A stretch of DNA of 64,000 nucleotides, taken from NCBI GenBank assembly GCA_036937835.1, contig CM072880.1:2791501-2855500 (forward strand), read 5' to 3'. Positions 35,166-49,448 of this stretch are shown here, one piece after another (the first letter of the stretch is position 1; every line of letters starts with the position of its first letter). The DNA is from Pampus argenteus (taxonomy: Eukaryota; Chordata; Actinopteri; Scombriformes; Stromateidae). The position numbers were made by a program, and so were the translations under genes. The notes beneath the pieces are model-generated. The model did not search any database and was not told the DNA's origin. It saw nothing but the letters and a program-made list of their open reading frames with translations.

Positions 35166-38100
35166 GATTAATGTCCATTTGTGGGGAGTTGATTCAGCCT
35201 ATTGCAATGCAAACATTGTTCTCTGCCAACGTAACATATGGACACACAGTATATAAGTCAGTCAGAGTCAACTGAGGTTCAAACAGTTTTCCCAGCAGCT
35301 AATCTAACATATTTTTACATAATCATTCCTCATTAAAACACATTTCATATCTATAATACTAGACACATATATTAAATTCATACAGTTTACATGCGCCACC
35401 AATATGTATCTGCAGTTGGCAGAAATGTGCATCACACAATTCACACAAATGAACATTTACATTAAAGTAATTGTTCTATAATATAATATGTAGGGATGCT
35501 ACATACTAAATGTAACATATGCATGGTTGAGATAAATGAAAGTGTATTAACATTTAAAAACACACACACACACACACATCCTGTCCCAGATGAATAGCAA
35601 CAAACTGCCAATACAGAAAGGTCGAGTTATGTGAATCTAAAGCACTATAATGGTGAAATAACAGTGAGCTGTGCCGCAGGATGTGAATCCACACACATTT
35701 ATACATGCAAACACCCACTAAGTCAAACACACACACACAAAAGTTATATGTATTTACATCTCTCAGTGTTTAATTTATATTATTTTTATGCTAGTTATTT
35801 ATATCAGAGGACAGAGGTTTGCACGCTCCATTATGTCCGACAGGCTGTTCAATTTCTGCAGGACGTGCTACTGCAGCGATCAGGTTTTGTATTTATGTGC
35901 GAATGTAGGAACACGATGCCTCATTAGACCTTTAGAGCCCCGGCTCGCCGCAGTCCCATCCAAACACAATAGCCCATCTTATTATATCTGTCTCTCGCCC
36001 ACCTGACCACTCCATAGAGAGCCCTGGCAGCCGTAGTCAAGCTGTTCGAGATCACGGGCGACGGGGACCTTTTGTACGTTGTAACATCTGCACACTGGCT
36101 GCCAGTGACAAGGTCTGGCGCTGTGATCTCTCCCAAAACAGGTATATTTCTCTGTCTCACCTGCCTCCCTGAACTCACTCCCTCTCACATCTCTCCTTTC
36201 TTTTCTTTTTCTGCCTCTCGCCAACCAAAAGATGGGCTATATATAACCACTGATTCACCAACCTTTCTTGAAATTACTCAACATTTTTCCCCCATTATTA
36301 TTTTTTGTCCTTGACCACCTTTATACGTTCCCTCTGGTTCTTTTTGTTCCTCTTTGCTGTTCTATTGCAATCCATTCTTGGTGTCGCTGCCTACGGATAG
36401 TTACTCCTATGCAAGCACGTCTCTCATCTCCTCGTAAGTACCCCCCATCTCTTTTCTCACATGCACATCTTTCTCCTCTATCATCCTGCAATGCTAAAGC
36501 TGTCTGGCTCCCCACCTGCACAGCCCTTGGAGAATGCTGACTTACAGTACAGCATATTCTGGCGTGAAACACAGCATGGGGACATGCTTTTTATACAGGA
36601 GCAGGAAAGGGCAGTAACAGTGTTCTACTTCTTTCCATGTGTCAACTCTCAGTGATAAATGCCAGGCTATGCTCCACATCATTGTCATCTTTAGTTAAAC
36701 AAGTGATTGTTAGTGAGGAGAAATGTCAGAAGAGATCAATGATATTGAATATTCATGTTGAATATTCACCAAAGTGTTGTGGTTATAAGATACAGTAGAT
36801 GTGAACATCTTATACCAAACACCTGTCTCCATAACAAAACCAACCAAGGTCAAACATAGTTTTGATTAATGTGTTCATAATTGGTATGAACACAGAGAAG
36901 GTAAATTACAGCAAAGAGCACAGACACTCCATCACGTTGAGCTGAAGTTACAAGGGCTGCGATTGTTGTGACACGCCCCTGCCGACAAAACCTGCAACTT
37001 GACAGGATGACAGATGACCAGGAGTCAAAGTAACGAACAACAGTGAGTTCTGTGAGTTTTGCTCGCAAGCTTTGCTTCGCTTGTATTAAATTACAGTGAA
37101 TCTTATGAAACCAAAATGCAAAATAATCCGCCAGGTTTCTGCGGTGGCACGGATGAGACAGATAACGGTATCGTGATGCAGGCAAATACGGAGTATGCAG
37201 GATGATGCCACTATTATCTGGAATCGTCTGGCCAGGTCTACACGGAAACAAACGAGACTTCAATATATATATTAATTATTTGTGGTGAAATATTTTGTAA
37301 TGTTTAAGTTTTAATTGTCTTATTCTACAGTACTCGGGGCTGCCTTGAATGTAGCAGGGATACTAGTGTAACTACAGGGAGAATAATTAATTAGTAACAC
37401 ATATAATGAAAGTTTAACTGATGAGAAAAACATATCAACAATTAATTTATCATGTGGGTTCAGTGTCAACAGAAATAGTGGGCATTCAGACCCTGCATTT
37501 GGAAGTAATAAATACACAAGGGAGTACACTGGTGTGGGCGTGTAACAGGCAGCTTCATCCTGTGTCTCAATGACTGTGAGTAATGTAATCCACCTACAGC
37601 ATGTGCTATTGTACTTATTTAATTGGCACTGCAGTGTGTTGCCCTTGCGGTTGCATTGTGTTGAGCCAGTATCATCTGATTTGCTGGACAACCTTGTATT
37701 TAGCAAAAGGCTCATTAGTCTATTTGAAATAGGTGACGAGGTCGCCTTTTATTTCTGCTGCAGTGCCAAGCATGACTTTATAAAGACAACAGAGATGATA
37801 GAACCATTTCATTAAAAAATACACTTTATGATTATTCAGGAGATATAAACTAGCAAAAGGATGAACAGCCAGAAGGCAGAACGGTTCTAGAGAGACAAGC
37901 GTGTTATATGTTTCGTGTCCGATGGCACACTGTGACGCTGACCCGGGTCCTGAAGCTGCAGCTGCACTCTGATCCTGAAGCTGCAGCCGCTAGTCCAAGA
38001 AAATCTGCGATACGTTTATTTAAACATTAGAAAACACCAGCATCATCGCTGCTTATTCGTTGCAGATTTTTAAAACGTAACGATACAGTTACAAAAAAAA

Positions 38101-38262
38101 AATATCTCACGTGATGGTGAACTATGTGGGAAATGTTTGTTTCATGCATTCATTTAAAGGTTTATGGTTTATTCACTGAGTCCGTTTCTGCTCTTTGTCA
38201 CATTTTGTTGTTGTTGTTAGAACGACCTTTCCACCTCAGCCAAAGGTAAAAATGTTTTTGTG

Positions 38263-38263
<1 letters not shown>

Positions 38264-38296
<33 letters not shown>
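38264..38296. repeat. (TA)n microsatellite
   Basis: Sixteen TA units, uninterrupted. Confidence 0.95.
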
Positions 38297-38298
<2 letters not shown>

Positions 38299-39265
38299 AT
38301 GCTGTTTACAGTATATCTCAACATTTAAAGCTTGTCAATAATAAAAACACGATCACAATCTACATGAAGACGATCACGTCGTTGGTGAGAGTGTATCCTG
38401 ACACTGATGTCAACCCCATGCTGACACTGACGTTATCCAGTAGATGTGAGCTTGTTTGCACTTCAGCTGCCACATTATCAACCGGAGAACACACAGTGGT
38501 GAGGCTACCCTGTGGACTCATGTCATTATGCTGTTGATTCTGCATGTGTACACCCTTTGCTGCCTGTCATCCCACTTTCAGCAGCGGACTTCGTGATTAA
38601 TGAGTCATTGAGACTCGGGGGCCATCTCGGCTCATGTCAACGACACTGACTGTGCTTGCACTACTGGCACTCCATCACACACACCACTCACTAGTGCCCC
38701 GTCTCTGCTGCCTGCACATTCCAAACACAACAGTCCAGCGGAAGAAGTCGTCTGCACTAGATGTCCCTGCCAATTACCAACTCGGAGGGGGTTGTTAGAA
38801 AAAACACACCACTCCCACAGACAAGGACCCAAATTAATAACATCAACCGCGGATAGTGTGAAGAGAAAGGTCCGTCTCACTTTCTTCTGTCTGATAATGA
38901 CACCCAGTGTCTGGTGGTAATAGCCTCTCGATGCCATGCAGAGAGCAGTCACGTATTAACGAGCGCTGCCATTTACATGCATAAGCAGCTTCTGAGAGTC
39001 TATTAAAGCAAATTGCTTTATTTGGAATGAACATGACCCCCACCACTGACTGGGCTTTGTAAATAAGCCATTATCCATCTAATGCATGATTATGTTGTTA
39101 ATGTCAGTATGTTGCAGGGCCTTTCTGGCCCCATCTAGACATCTACAGGAACTTAATTGATAAAGTTAGAAAATCTTTGCTGTAAGGCAGGTGAGAAAAC
39201 TACACCTGGATACTGAAGTACAGGTACCAGTGATCAAGGAGGTTATGTAGTTTGAATAGGGGTAG

Positions 39266-39268
<3 letters not shown>

Positions 39269-39328
<60 letters not shown>
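39269..39328. repeat. (GT)n microsatellite
   Basis: About thirty uninterrupted GT units, the longest dinucleotide run in the window apart from the CT tract. Confidence 0.97.
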
Positions 39329-39333
<5 letters not shown>

Positions 39334-41267
39334 ATTGATGTGAGTGTCTCTGTGTGTATTTGCTGTAGATATATAGGAGTGGATATTTGCTTGGTGCACA
39401 GTGCAGGTTTGGCTCATCTCTGTGTATGTATGCATGTATATGTATGTAAAATTGGGCAGGCAGCAAGCAATGTTTACCTTCACATATCGCCATGGCAACA
39501 CAGCCTCCTAAATACACAAAAGATGGGATCATATGCACCAAGTGAGAAACTGTCATGTACAATAGGACCTTTCAGGCCTTTGGACTGCAGCTTTTTCTTC
39601 TTCGGGAAAAGAAAAGAGATTGTGATGTATTCAGACAGACTCCATGGTGACATGCCTCACAGGGATTATACATAAATACACTGTACAATGCCTCCTTTCT
39701 TCACCAATGCATTTTTCAGACAAAACGGTAACATCTATGACAGAATTCATTCACTTGTAAGTTGAAATACATTAAATGTACTTTAAAATCCCCTTCTTTT
39801 ATTCTCTGTTATTTATCCAACGAAAGGAGGAGAAGAAAGAGAAGAAAGAAGGAAGGAGATTAATGATAGAGAAGAAGAAATGGAGATCAGCAATGTGGTC
39901 ACTGGTGGTCACTGTGAAGTGTATGAAATGTAAATCATGGACTTTTTTCCAAGCCTGCAACTTTTCCCAAGACTTCATCACAACACAGCAACTCCTGGAT
40001 GATGTTAACAGCTCACAGTGTTGCTGCAGATCCAGATGCTCTTCATGAATTAACCTGAGTGAAACCAGACTAAGGAAGGAGCAAGCAGCAATGTTGTGAT
40101 GTTTACATGTGTTAGCAGACACTATGAATGAATGAATGAATGACTTATCGCATTATGGGGTAGGTGTCACAGCAGAGAGGGAACACAGCAGGTTGAGAGA
40201 AGCCTGACTGCACTATGTTGATGGTGCGGTAATCAGCGTGCTATCACACAGCGCGTGTTTAGAGGTGTCACCACTAATTACACGTTCCCAGCTTCAATTC
40301 TGACTGCCACTGCTGTGAATTGTAAATAGCCTAATCACACTGCTAACATTGTGAATCGATGTTGGTTTTTTTAGAAGAAGGATTTTTCTCTCGTATATAT
40401 TTTTTTTTTGGCAAAGATAGGTATTAGTCAGTGTTTATACATGCAGTGTGGAAAGGGAGCTTATTTTTACTGTCAAATTTTGTGCTGGATTTACATTCGC
40501 CTCAGGTTCACTTTGTTGGCTGTTTAATTGGAGTATAAAAAATAGTAACCATAATACAACTATGACGTCTGATTTATACTTCAAGCCCAGTTCTTGGTCT
40601 CCTTGTTGTCCAATAAGGTAATTTTCCAGCTGTTAAATTAATCATTCTGTATCTTTTCTGTATAATTTCCCAGCTTTTGTGATTTCAGTCATAATCATTC
40701 TTATAATGAAATGAATCACAGAATACTTTTTCATGGGAGGTGTATTACTTATATTCACAGGGTATAAATTCAGTTTTGAAATAATTTCCTCCCGTATTAG
40801 TTTTTGTGATTGTGATGAAAGATCGCATTAGATGTAGCCTTCAAAATAAATACAACAACAGCATTAAGACTCTTCATTCATCACTCGTTCAATTCCATTG
40901 ACTCAGCATTGAAATGAACACGATAAGTCTGGCACGTAAACATCTGTGTTCATTGTGCAGACGGTGTTCAGCGAATGATGTGACGGGCAAAGAGGAAAAG
41001 CAACGCATCGATATAAAAAAGGACAGCACAAAAGAAAAATGGCTTACAAGCAGCTGAGGACAGAGATTATGAGTCCGAATCCTGAATCCTAGCAGGCAAT
41101 TAAAAACGCAAGTATGCAAAGCATGCTGCCTGATGTTGTCTGTGCAAATGAAGTGAGGGGAAGAGCAGGCACACACTGGCTTTTGTGTAATAAACAAAGT
41201 GATAATACCCTGGTTGTGCTTCACCTGCATTTAATGTCTGTGCAGGCAGCCAGATATGCTAATGTGA

Positions 41268-41291
41268 TGTGTGTGTGTGTGTGTGTGTGTG
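41268..41291. repeat. (GT)n microsatellite
   Basis: About twelve GT units. Confidence 0.93.
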
Positions 41292-44258
41292 AACAATTGC
41301 TCAGCCAAGCCTTTCTCCCTCGGGGAGAGTGTGCTGCGCAGTGGTTTTCGACTTTCTAGTTTTTTTTTTGCAAACAGTTCTGCAGCCAGGGCGCAGTGAG
41401 CATTCGGAAGTAGTGAGTAATTATATGCAAAAATGGGATTAGCGCAGTGCACTGTTCCCTGTTTCCATTCTGACAACACGATACGGGCCTGCTAAAGCCA
41501 GGGATAAAGAGAACCGCTGTACGGTGCAGCATAGATTACATTAGATTAGGATACACACACATTTTTGTAAATAATTACCACCCAGTATTTTTTTTTTTAA
41601 TAGATTCTCTTTGTCCCTGCAATGTATTGTATTTTAGACAAGTGCTATTCAGTAACTGTCCTCACAGGAGGAAATGTGCTGTTTTTAGCCTAGATCTACA
41701 GAGGACACTGACATTGTCCTTCTTTTCTGGTCGTTCTATCCCAATCAGACCTAAATAAGCTTCATATACTGCAGATGAGGACGAGACTAATTATAAATTG
41801 GCATTAAAATTCCTTTATTACAAATGTATTTCGTGTAGCGCATCAAAGACAAACCAGGACAGGAGAAAGCTTGAAGTAGCTGTGACTGAGAGGAGCTGTG
41901 TCGTTTATCGAGCCAAATAAAAGGCAGCATCCAACATCTTTTTTTGATTAGATCACAAGGTAATTCTACAATTATAAAAGTCAGATGGGAGTGATGTATT
42001 ACATGCTGGGTCCATCGAATACGGTAAAAAATGTGATGTGAGACTTATCTAAATCACACTCTGCTGGACCATGAAAACCACTTATGCTTTGATTATCGCC
42101 GTGCATTGTCTGGCTGTGGCTGACCATGACTTTCTCCCTGTGATGACTTTCCATGTCGTGCCTGTATTGGCTTCACACCAGTGTCCAAAGTAACAAGGTC
42201 AGTATTCATTATCTGTAAATAGCAATGGTCGATCCTGACGAGTCCAGCGTGACACGTTGTTTCCTGTTATCCTTTATTTTTTTTCTATTTTACATTCAGC
42301 CACTCGTGCTGGCAGATAATGTCCAGTTTCACCTGACGTTCCTTCTATTCCCCTGGACTAGAAACACAACATATTCACACTGCTCTGCTGGGCATGATAC
42401 ACATGCACACATGCACTCTCTCTCCTCATCCATAAGCAAAAGTGTACAAACCCCATGTAGTCCATTATCACAAAGTTTGAAATCAGCAGGAGATATTTGC
42501 TGCAGCAAGTAAAAAGGAAGCAGTAAAAATATATGTGTGGGTATGAAAAGTGGTTTAATTCCTTATAGTTTTGTGAAGTAAAGGTGCAGGAAAAGAGGTT
42601 TGAAGTCATCAAAGCATATAATCAGTAATCAAAATCCATGCTGGCTGTAATAGCCTTTACCTGCTGGTAGATTGAATTTGAATGTGCCATAATGACTGCG
42701 TTTGGAAAGCCTTTTACAGTGCTTAATCATCTTGGATAATTAAGACTACAGTCTTTAAATATACATACAGGATATTCAATGGTTACAGCTAAGAAAGTAG
42801 AAATAAGGATTCTTCAAAAAGATTAATTGCTACTTTACCTATGGATGATTTCATAATGCATAAATCATATATATTTTTTAATTGTTAAACTTGTATTTGC
42901 TATATGCAAAGTTTTGCACATATGACTTTAAAAACAACTCAGACTATAGTTCATGTACAGTACATGTGTTCGCCTGGCAACAACATGCGATTGGCTGTAA
43001 ATATCATAGGATAATTCCTTATTATCTGCATTCAGTTATTTTCCATTTGACATTTATCATATCACACATTTTTGACCAGTCACTGATGGAGCTGGAAGCA
43101 GCTTCATTTACATCCTGTTGTCTGATGAAATAAGGTTTGTTTGACATAAAATACTATGATTATTAAAATTACACATTGTTTTGAAATAAGTATTGTGTGT
43201 GTGCGTCTTCGCTGGAGGGTTAAAATGCTGAACCACTAATTAATTAGTCTGGTTTATTATATATGAGAGCCATAAATGTGCAGTTCTTTCTGTAGAAATG
43301 ATACCATTAAAAAAAAGCCTTTTATAAAGCTTCAATAATCTCATCCTGTATTCTTAAGATCATCATTGCTTTAAGAAGTCATGATTTTTAGCCTATGGCG
43401 ATCCCTGAACTGTTCATCTACTGTTATTATTTGGTGAAATGCATAATTTGTTCAATACTTTATAATATGTGCATGCTATCACATGTTGACGTCATACCTG
43501 CTAACATCAGCATCGCTATGTTTAACTGTAGCCACACAGAGTCAGAACATGTAGAAAAAGTGACCCTCATCTCTTCAGCACAATGTCAAAAACCCAATTT
43601 TCACCTTTAAAAATCACCACCTTGCTTCGTGCTGCTTCCTCACTTGCATGAAATTCTGATTTCTGCCTCCAACTTTGTACTTTGACCACTGTGCTGGATA
43701 CAAAAAAAAGGACAAAGTGTATATCAAGGGCAGGAAAATGCCAACATGTCTTAGTATTGTTTGTCCTATTTTGTTTTTTCTTTTTTTGTGCTGCCATGAA
43801 AAAATATAGAGAAACTCCAGATACAGTAACTCCATGAAACAAATGTAACTTTTTTTATGCCAAACTGCCAAAATAATCTGCATACAGAAAGATAAGTCCC
43901 CGCTTTCTCATTGTTAATATTTTTAAGAGCTTTTCCGTGCATGTATTTACACGTTGCCTCACACCCTCACCATCTCTCTGTCCCTGTGGATTTGGCAGCT
44001 GAAATTAAGAATCTGTAAATGTGATTCACAGCACTTGAGGCAAACAATTACTGTACATCCTGAGCTCCTCTGTGGGAATTGGAAAAGATTCGATGAAGAA
44101 ACTTCAACGACGGAGCGCCAAGGTCAATCTAAGACAGGCTGAGTGGTTACTTTCTGGAGGGCAATAGACACATTGCTATTTCCAATAAAAAGCTTGAATT
44201 AAAAACCCATTCAGGCCTCCACAATTGCATCCTCCCATGTTATCAGCTGCCTGATACG

Positions 44259-44405
44259 ATGAGTGACCCTGTGGTCGTCACCCCGACCACGGAAGTCATC
44301 GATCCTGCCGTCGCGGTGGTCGGCACAAGGAAGGCAGCGTTTTTGCTGCTGCTGCTGTGTTTATTGCCATTGCAACCCTCAGAGGAAAGCTTTAATGAGC
44401 AATGA
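44259..44405 (+). CDS. Candidate small ORF, 48 residues, unrecognised
   Basis: ATG with A at -3 (gatacgATGA) opens 48 codons ending in TGA. The N-terminal half reads MSDPVVVTPTTEVIDPAVAV then VGTRK; the C-terminal half has a hydrophobic run (AAFLLLLLCLLPL) that could span a membrane, then a short polar end. Third codon positions of the first 25 codons are mostly G or C, unlike the AT-rich surroundings. I recognise no family. No splice sites or promoter are evident, so it may be chance or part of a conserved non-coding element. Confidence 0.15.
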   Translation: MSDPVVVTPTTEVIDPAVAVVGTRKAAFLLLLLCLLPLQPSEESFNEQ

Positions 44406-46107
44406 GAACAATAAAACCATGACACATACACTACCAGGGGCTGGTGATCATACACTGTGAGTCACCAGAGAGAAGAAATCCTTTTGTAGTCACTGGGTAA
44501 TGAAGCTGTGGCAGAGATCGAGTCGAGAGGCTAACTGTTAGTCTCAAGAGTCCAGAAAATCAGTGGCCCATTGAACTCAGTCCTCTTTCTGATTGGGGGC
44601 TGGAAGTGCAGGCGTTTGTCAGGGTGTTTGGCAGCTGAGGTCTTTTCATTGTATTCCGAGTCAAAACTTTTGTGATGAAAATTGCCCACTTGACATATCG
44701 GCGATCATAAATCAGACATCCAGTTGTCAACACCTCCGCAATTATAAATGACTTCTAGATTGACGCTGTAACTGAAACGGTAGTGATATAAAGTAAGATA
44801 AAAACAATGTCATACAGATTTCACATTCATGTTTGGTTTATTTTGGAGCTGTAACCAATCATCAAGGAGAAATAAAACAGTGTTTCACAATCCTGTGGTT
44901 GGTTCACTCCGGACAAATTAACCAGTGTGTTTTTCTGCACCAGAGGTTGAATGACAGCTTCACACCAGCCGACAAAACTGAACCAAGTCGACAAAAGCAG
45001 CAGAATATGTCTGAACCACAGCCAGGAACAGGCTTTATCGTTATATCACTTTGATTATACAGCTGCATGACAACTAATGACTGGGAATACTGCCCAACAC
45101 AAGCACACGATCAGTTTAATAATAAATGGGATAGTTGCATAAAACGTTGTATGTTGGTGAATGAGAGAAATTCTCTGACATTCATGGTCGCTGCGCGCAG
45201 GCTAGCAACAGCCTGGCTGGGATATAATTAGGTTGCCTTCAGCGCCGCAGTGTTGAAACTGCAGCCCGATGTTGAACCCGCAAACGGATGCAAGCACAGA
45301 AGCTAATTCAAGGAGAAACAGGTGTTTGATTTAAACAATTAAAGCACGGAAGTCAAGTTGATTGGAATATTTCATAATCAAGGATGGAAACAGCTAAGTG
45401 GTGATGTTGATTTATAAGCAGCCGTTTGCTAAATACTTTCATTATAACACACTCCAGCACTATATAAAAGGTTATTAAGGCAGATACGGGTGTCTGCCAT
45501 CATAATTAACCAATTAAGCATGTCTGAATAATTAATGTGCTGGGTTTTCTTAGCTTTGGTTCATTCCTTCACATGAATTAACACACATTGGGCTTTTTCA
45601 TGTGAGCTATACGGGTATATCCTGTAGGGAAGCAACACGATGGCCAGATCTAAACATTTTGATGTTGTCGAGGTTAATTTATCCATCAGAGGGATCCGTC
45701 TCCCTGCTGCACATCTGACAGGATTTAAAGGGCAATGAAAAAGGTACAATGTGCTGATGCACAGCAGTGTTGCGAAGTTCAGAACAATAAAACTGTTTGT
45801 TGTGATGGATTTGTATCACCGGGTAAAACTGACATACTGATGGCTGATTTTTTTATTTTACCGGCAGAGAGAAAAAAAAAAAAAAAAAGCGCTTTATATT
45901 CATGTAAAAACTACATTGAAAAAAATTGATTGAGAATAATTTTAATCCCAGTGTATATATATATATATATAAATATATATATATACAACAAGTGTTAAAC
46001 TATTTGTCAAAGGTTTCCAACAACTTCCAACTTTTAAGAATGTGATAATTGGCTTAGAGAGCTAAGAGAGAAGTTATCACTGTGTTAGGAAAAAGGTAGG
46101 CAAGGTA

Positions 46108-46108
<1 letters not shown>

Positions 46109-46142
<34 letters not shown>
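46109..46142. repeat. (CA)n microsatellite
   Basis: Seventeen CA units. Confidence 0.97.
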
Positions 46143-46144
<2 letters not shown>

Positions 46145-47899
46145 CTGTATTTGAACTCAGTAGTTAGACGCAGAAACAACTTTGTTAGTGAAAGATCAGC
46201 TTTGGATTAAAATGATCATTAAAATGCTGTAAAAATGTTCAGTTTATTGGCAGTAAAATACACGACCTGATGGTCAAAATAGGGCAACAAGACGGGCAAC
46301 AACAACTTTGTATTACATGAAAAAATTAGCAATATTCTTCATTTTTTTCCATTCTTCAAACACAATCTTCTATAATAGAAATAAAACACTCAGTCAGATA
46401 TAATATATTCAGGATATTAAGAGCCAAGCTGTCAAAAGTCAAAGTTCTGGTTTGACAGTTTGCCTTTGAGACTCTATAGTGTTACTGTTAGGCACTGTAG
46501 GACAGGGTAAGTAGGATGACATCTATTCTTACATACAGTATGTACAACATACACTGCAAGCAAGTGAACTGCTGAGCATCAGGAAAATGCAAATGTCAGT
46601 GCACATGTCAGCACTACAGCCCAGCTTCTCCCAAGAAGTTTCTTATTGGATGATTCTGCACCACACGATTTATGTTCAGTGTCAATGCAGGAAGTAGTGC
46701 ACCTGTTATGTAGCGAGGAAAGTAAGAGTTATAGACGGTTATAGATAAGAGTTCAGGGAGTCTGACTTTCATGCAGCAGACTGCAGTTTCCTTTTATTAA
46801 CCATAATCTTTTTTTAAACCCTCCTCCAAGTAGTTTTAGTTGCCAAACTTTAACCATTTGCTTTAACTGTTTATAAAATTAACTCAGTGGATTAAATTTG
46901 TTTTTCAGAATTGTCTAATATCACATCTCCACAATGCTGTTATTGATTAAATACTGCAGAGGACAGACTGCACTCAACGTACTACATTATAACACAACAG
47001 AGCACAAAAGCAAAAAAACAACAAACCTCTGAGATGCTTCAGAAGTCATTAAAAGTGTGTATTCAAATATGAATGTACAGTGTTATTAGTCTACTTGAAC
47101 TTTGTATATTGGGGTGGTTTATATGCATTTTCTTGTTTTTCTTGCTTGTTAAAGGGTGGAATGAAGGTTTTTTTTTCTTAATAAATGAAATTCTCACAAA
47201 ATCCTTTCTTGGTAGAGGCTCATCATATTCAAACTGTGCCCACACATAAGCTGAATTTGAATTTATGCTCATTTTTATTAAATGTTTTAGATACTGAGCT
47301 GCTTGTGAAATTAGGTTTCAGGGATAAACAGTAAGAAAAATCACTGTCCAGATTACTTAAAAAAAAAAAAAAAAAAAAAGTTCACAGAGTCTTCCCTTAA
47401 CTTATGTGAGTTAGCACAGCAGTCCAATGGTCTTTCATCAACAACAACCCCATCACTACCAGCCAGATCATCAGCAGACCTGCCAGAGAGTCTGTGCACA
47501 GGGGTGTGTCATCATTGCAGGCACACACCAAAACAGGTGCTCTAGCTGGAGGTGTGAGGTGTCATTTCCTGTGCTAAATACATTAACTCTGGAGCTGGGC
47601 TAGGAGTGCAACGCACATCTGCAATGCGACCTTCTATAATAACTTGCTAATTAAAAAATGACATGCACAATTAGAGCTCAAAATTCATGATCCAATAAAG
47701 TCAGAGGATCAAGCATGATATTATCTTCCTCTAAAGTAAAATGGCAAAGGACACATATATTATCCACAGCAGAGTAATTATGATGATGAGAACAGGCTAG
47801 CATTTTAATGCAGCAGAGATGGCAGTGCATTAATACAAGAGATGATGTATCCAAACGAAATCCAAAAGGGGGGACGTGGGTGGTGGGAATTTCTGCTCT

Positions 47900-47924
47900 T
47901 GTTGTTGTTGTTGTTGTTGTTGTT
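47900..47924. repeat. (GTT)n microsatellite
   Basis: Eight GTT units. Confidence 0.93.
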
Positions 47925-49350
47925 TTCCTCCCTCACATGTAACACAACACAATCAAAGCTGTGATGATGTGAAAGTACAGCCCAGCTAAAATATTGGTCA
48001 AAGCCAAATTCAAGAGGGAAACATCTCTATTGGACTGATATAGCAACCGATGAAAGGCTGGGACGGGAGCTTGTTTGGGACAATAACCAAGAAGATTCAT
48101 CGCTTCCTGTTTTCATTGAAACTTGATCGGCTTACACAACGTTTCCAATTGGGCGACCACAAACTCTTCACCTTGAATAAATTTAGTGCGAGGGAATTGG
48201 CTGCAGGTATGTGATCTCCCTGAAATTGCTTTGTTTTGAGGATGTATCCCCCCCAGGTTTACACACCTCAGCACATGCACAGGTTATGTAGTGTTTGATT
48301 TATGTGGCATCAAAAAGCTGCGATGTGGCATCACTGATTTAAAATGGATCAGTATTTGTTCTGAAATGAGGAAAACATACGTTTGACAATCTCATTTTGT
48401 TTATTTCAAAGTTTGCATTGCATTCACGTTCGCTGCAATAAGATCTGATAATATGTACTATATATTCTCTCACAGCGTGCACAAACTGGTTGGTTTCGCA
48501 TGAACATATTTTAAGAGGTCACTGCTCCTTTTTTTTTGTTTCTCTGTTCACTTTGATTTGATAGTGTGTATAAAAAATAAAATAAAAGGTTACAGAGTTA
48601 TGTGAAGCGTTTACAAAGACTGAACTCAACCCTGCCACCTGAGATTAGAGGATATTTTGAATTCTGAAGTCTGTCTTGGTTTTATACTTGCAGTAATCTT
48701 CATACTGGCAGTCTGAATGATAATTCAAGAGGTCATTTTCAAGTCTAGTGCAAAATGTGCTGTTTGGCTTTGTGAAGACTTTGATCAATCTATTTTATTT
48801 TTAATTAAAAGGTTGTTAATTTAAATGCACTTTATAAGAGTTTTATAATCTAAACATCCATAAGTAGTCATGTGTAATTTAAGAAGACTTAGCTACTTTA
48901 GTAGGTGACTGAAACCTGATTGTCTTCATCCAACATATGGATTCAAAAAATGACTTTGAGACGGAGCAAATCACACATGTAGTGAGACTCCAAACACCCA
49001 CATGGATATTATAGCAGTGACTCCGTAACGTCAGAGCATCAAGCTGAAAATATCCTGCAAAGATAAAGAAGCACCGAACGTGATGAGACGACGTATTAAG
49101 AGAGTAAAAGTAAAGCCGAGTAAATTATGTACTGTGTTACTGTTACACTAACTGGGTTAATGCTGTTAGTTTTGAGGAGGCAGACTGTCTGTGAAACTCG
49201 AACCCTGCCGTGAGGTATTTGCTGCTCCCATTTTAAACACAACGTCTGCGCTAATTTCTATTGTGAAATGTTCATTTTGAAGTGATTCATTTGTTTCACA
49301 GTTTAACAAATGTTGCCTCATTATGTGACTGTTTGTGGAACTGAGACATC

Positions 49351-49392
49351 CCTCTCTCTCTCTGTCTCTCTCTCTCTCTCTTTGTCTCTCTC

Positions 49393-49444
<52 letters not shown>
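49351..49444. repeat. (CT)n microsatellite with interruptions
   Basis: About 94 bp of CT repeats broken by TG and CC variants. Long Arg/Glu open frames on the opposite strand are artefacts of this tract. Confidence 0.95.

Positions 49445-49448
<4 letters not shown>

Larger units (their letters stand above)
31461..35180. other. Cluster of degraded transposable elements
   Basis: This intergenic stretch holds the Tc1-like relic, a fragment of one LINE (about 32390-32930) and the 3' end of a second LINE (about 34600-35165). Between them (about 32960-34410) is AT-rich sequence with no recognised family. The elements lie in the same + orientation but belong to different families, so they look like independent insertions. 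Confidence 0.6.

Noticed and set aside
36850..37263. 137-codon minus-strand open frame
   Set aside because: No recognisable family, no biased codon use, and no supporting splice sites.
39484..39498. Third X-box (CGCCATGGCAAC)
   Set aside because: Only one half-site fits the consensus; the other half has at least two mismatches.
39268..39675. 135-codon frame with Cys/Val run
   Set aside because: Produced by the (GT)n microsatellite.
42225..42512. Open frame with a signal-peptide-like start
   Set aside because: The hydrophobic stretch comes from a T-rich run, and the rest has no family resemblance or splice context.
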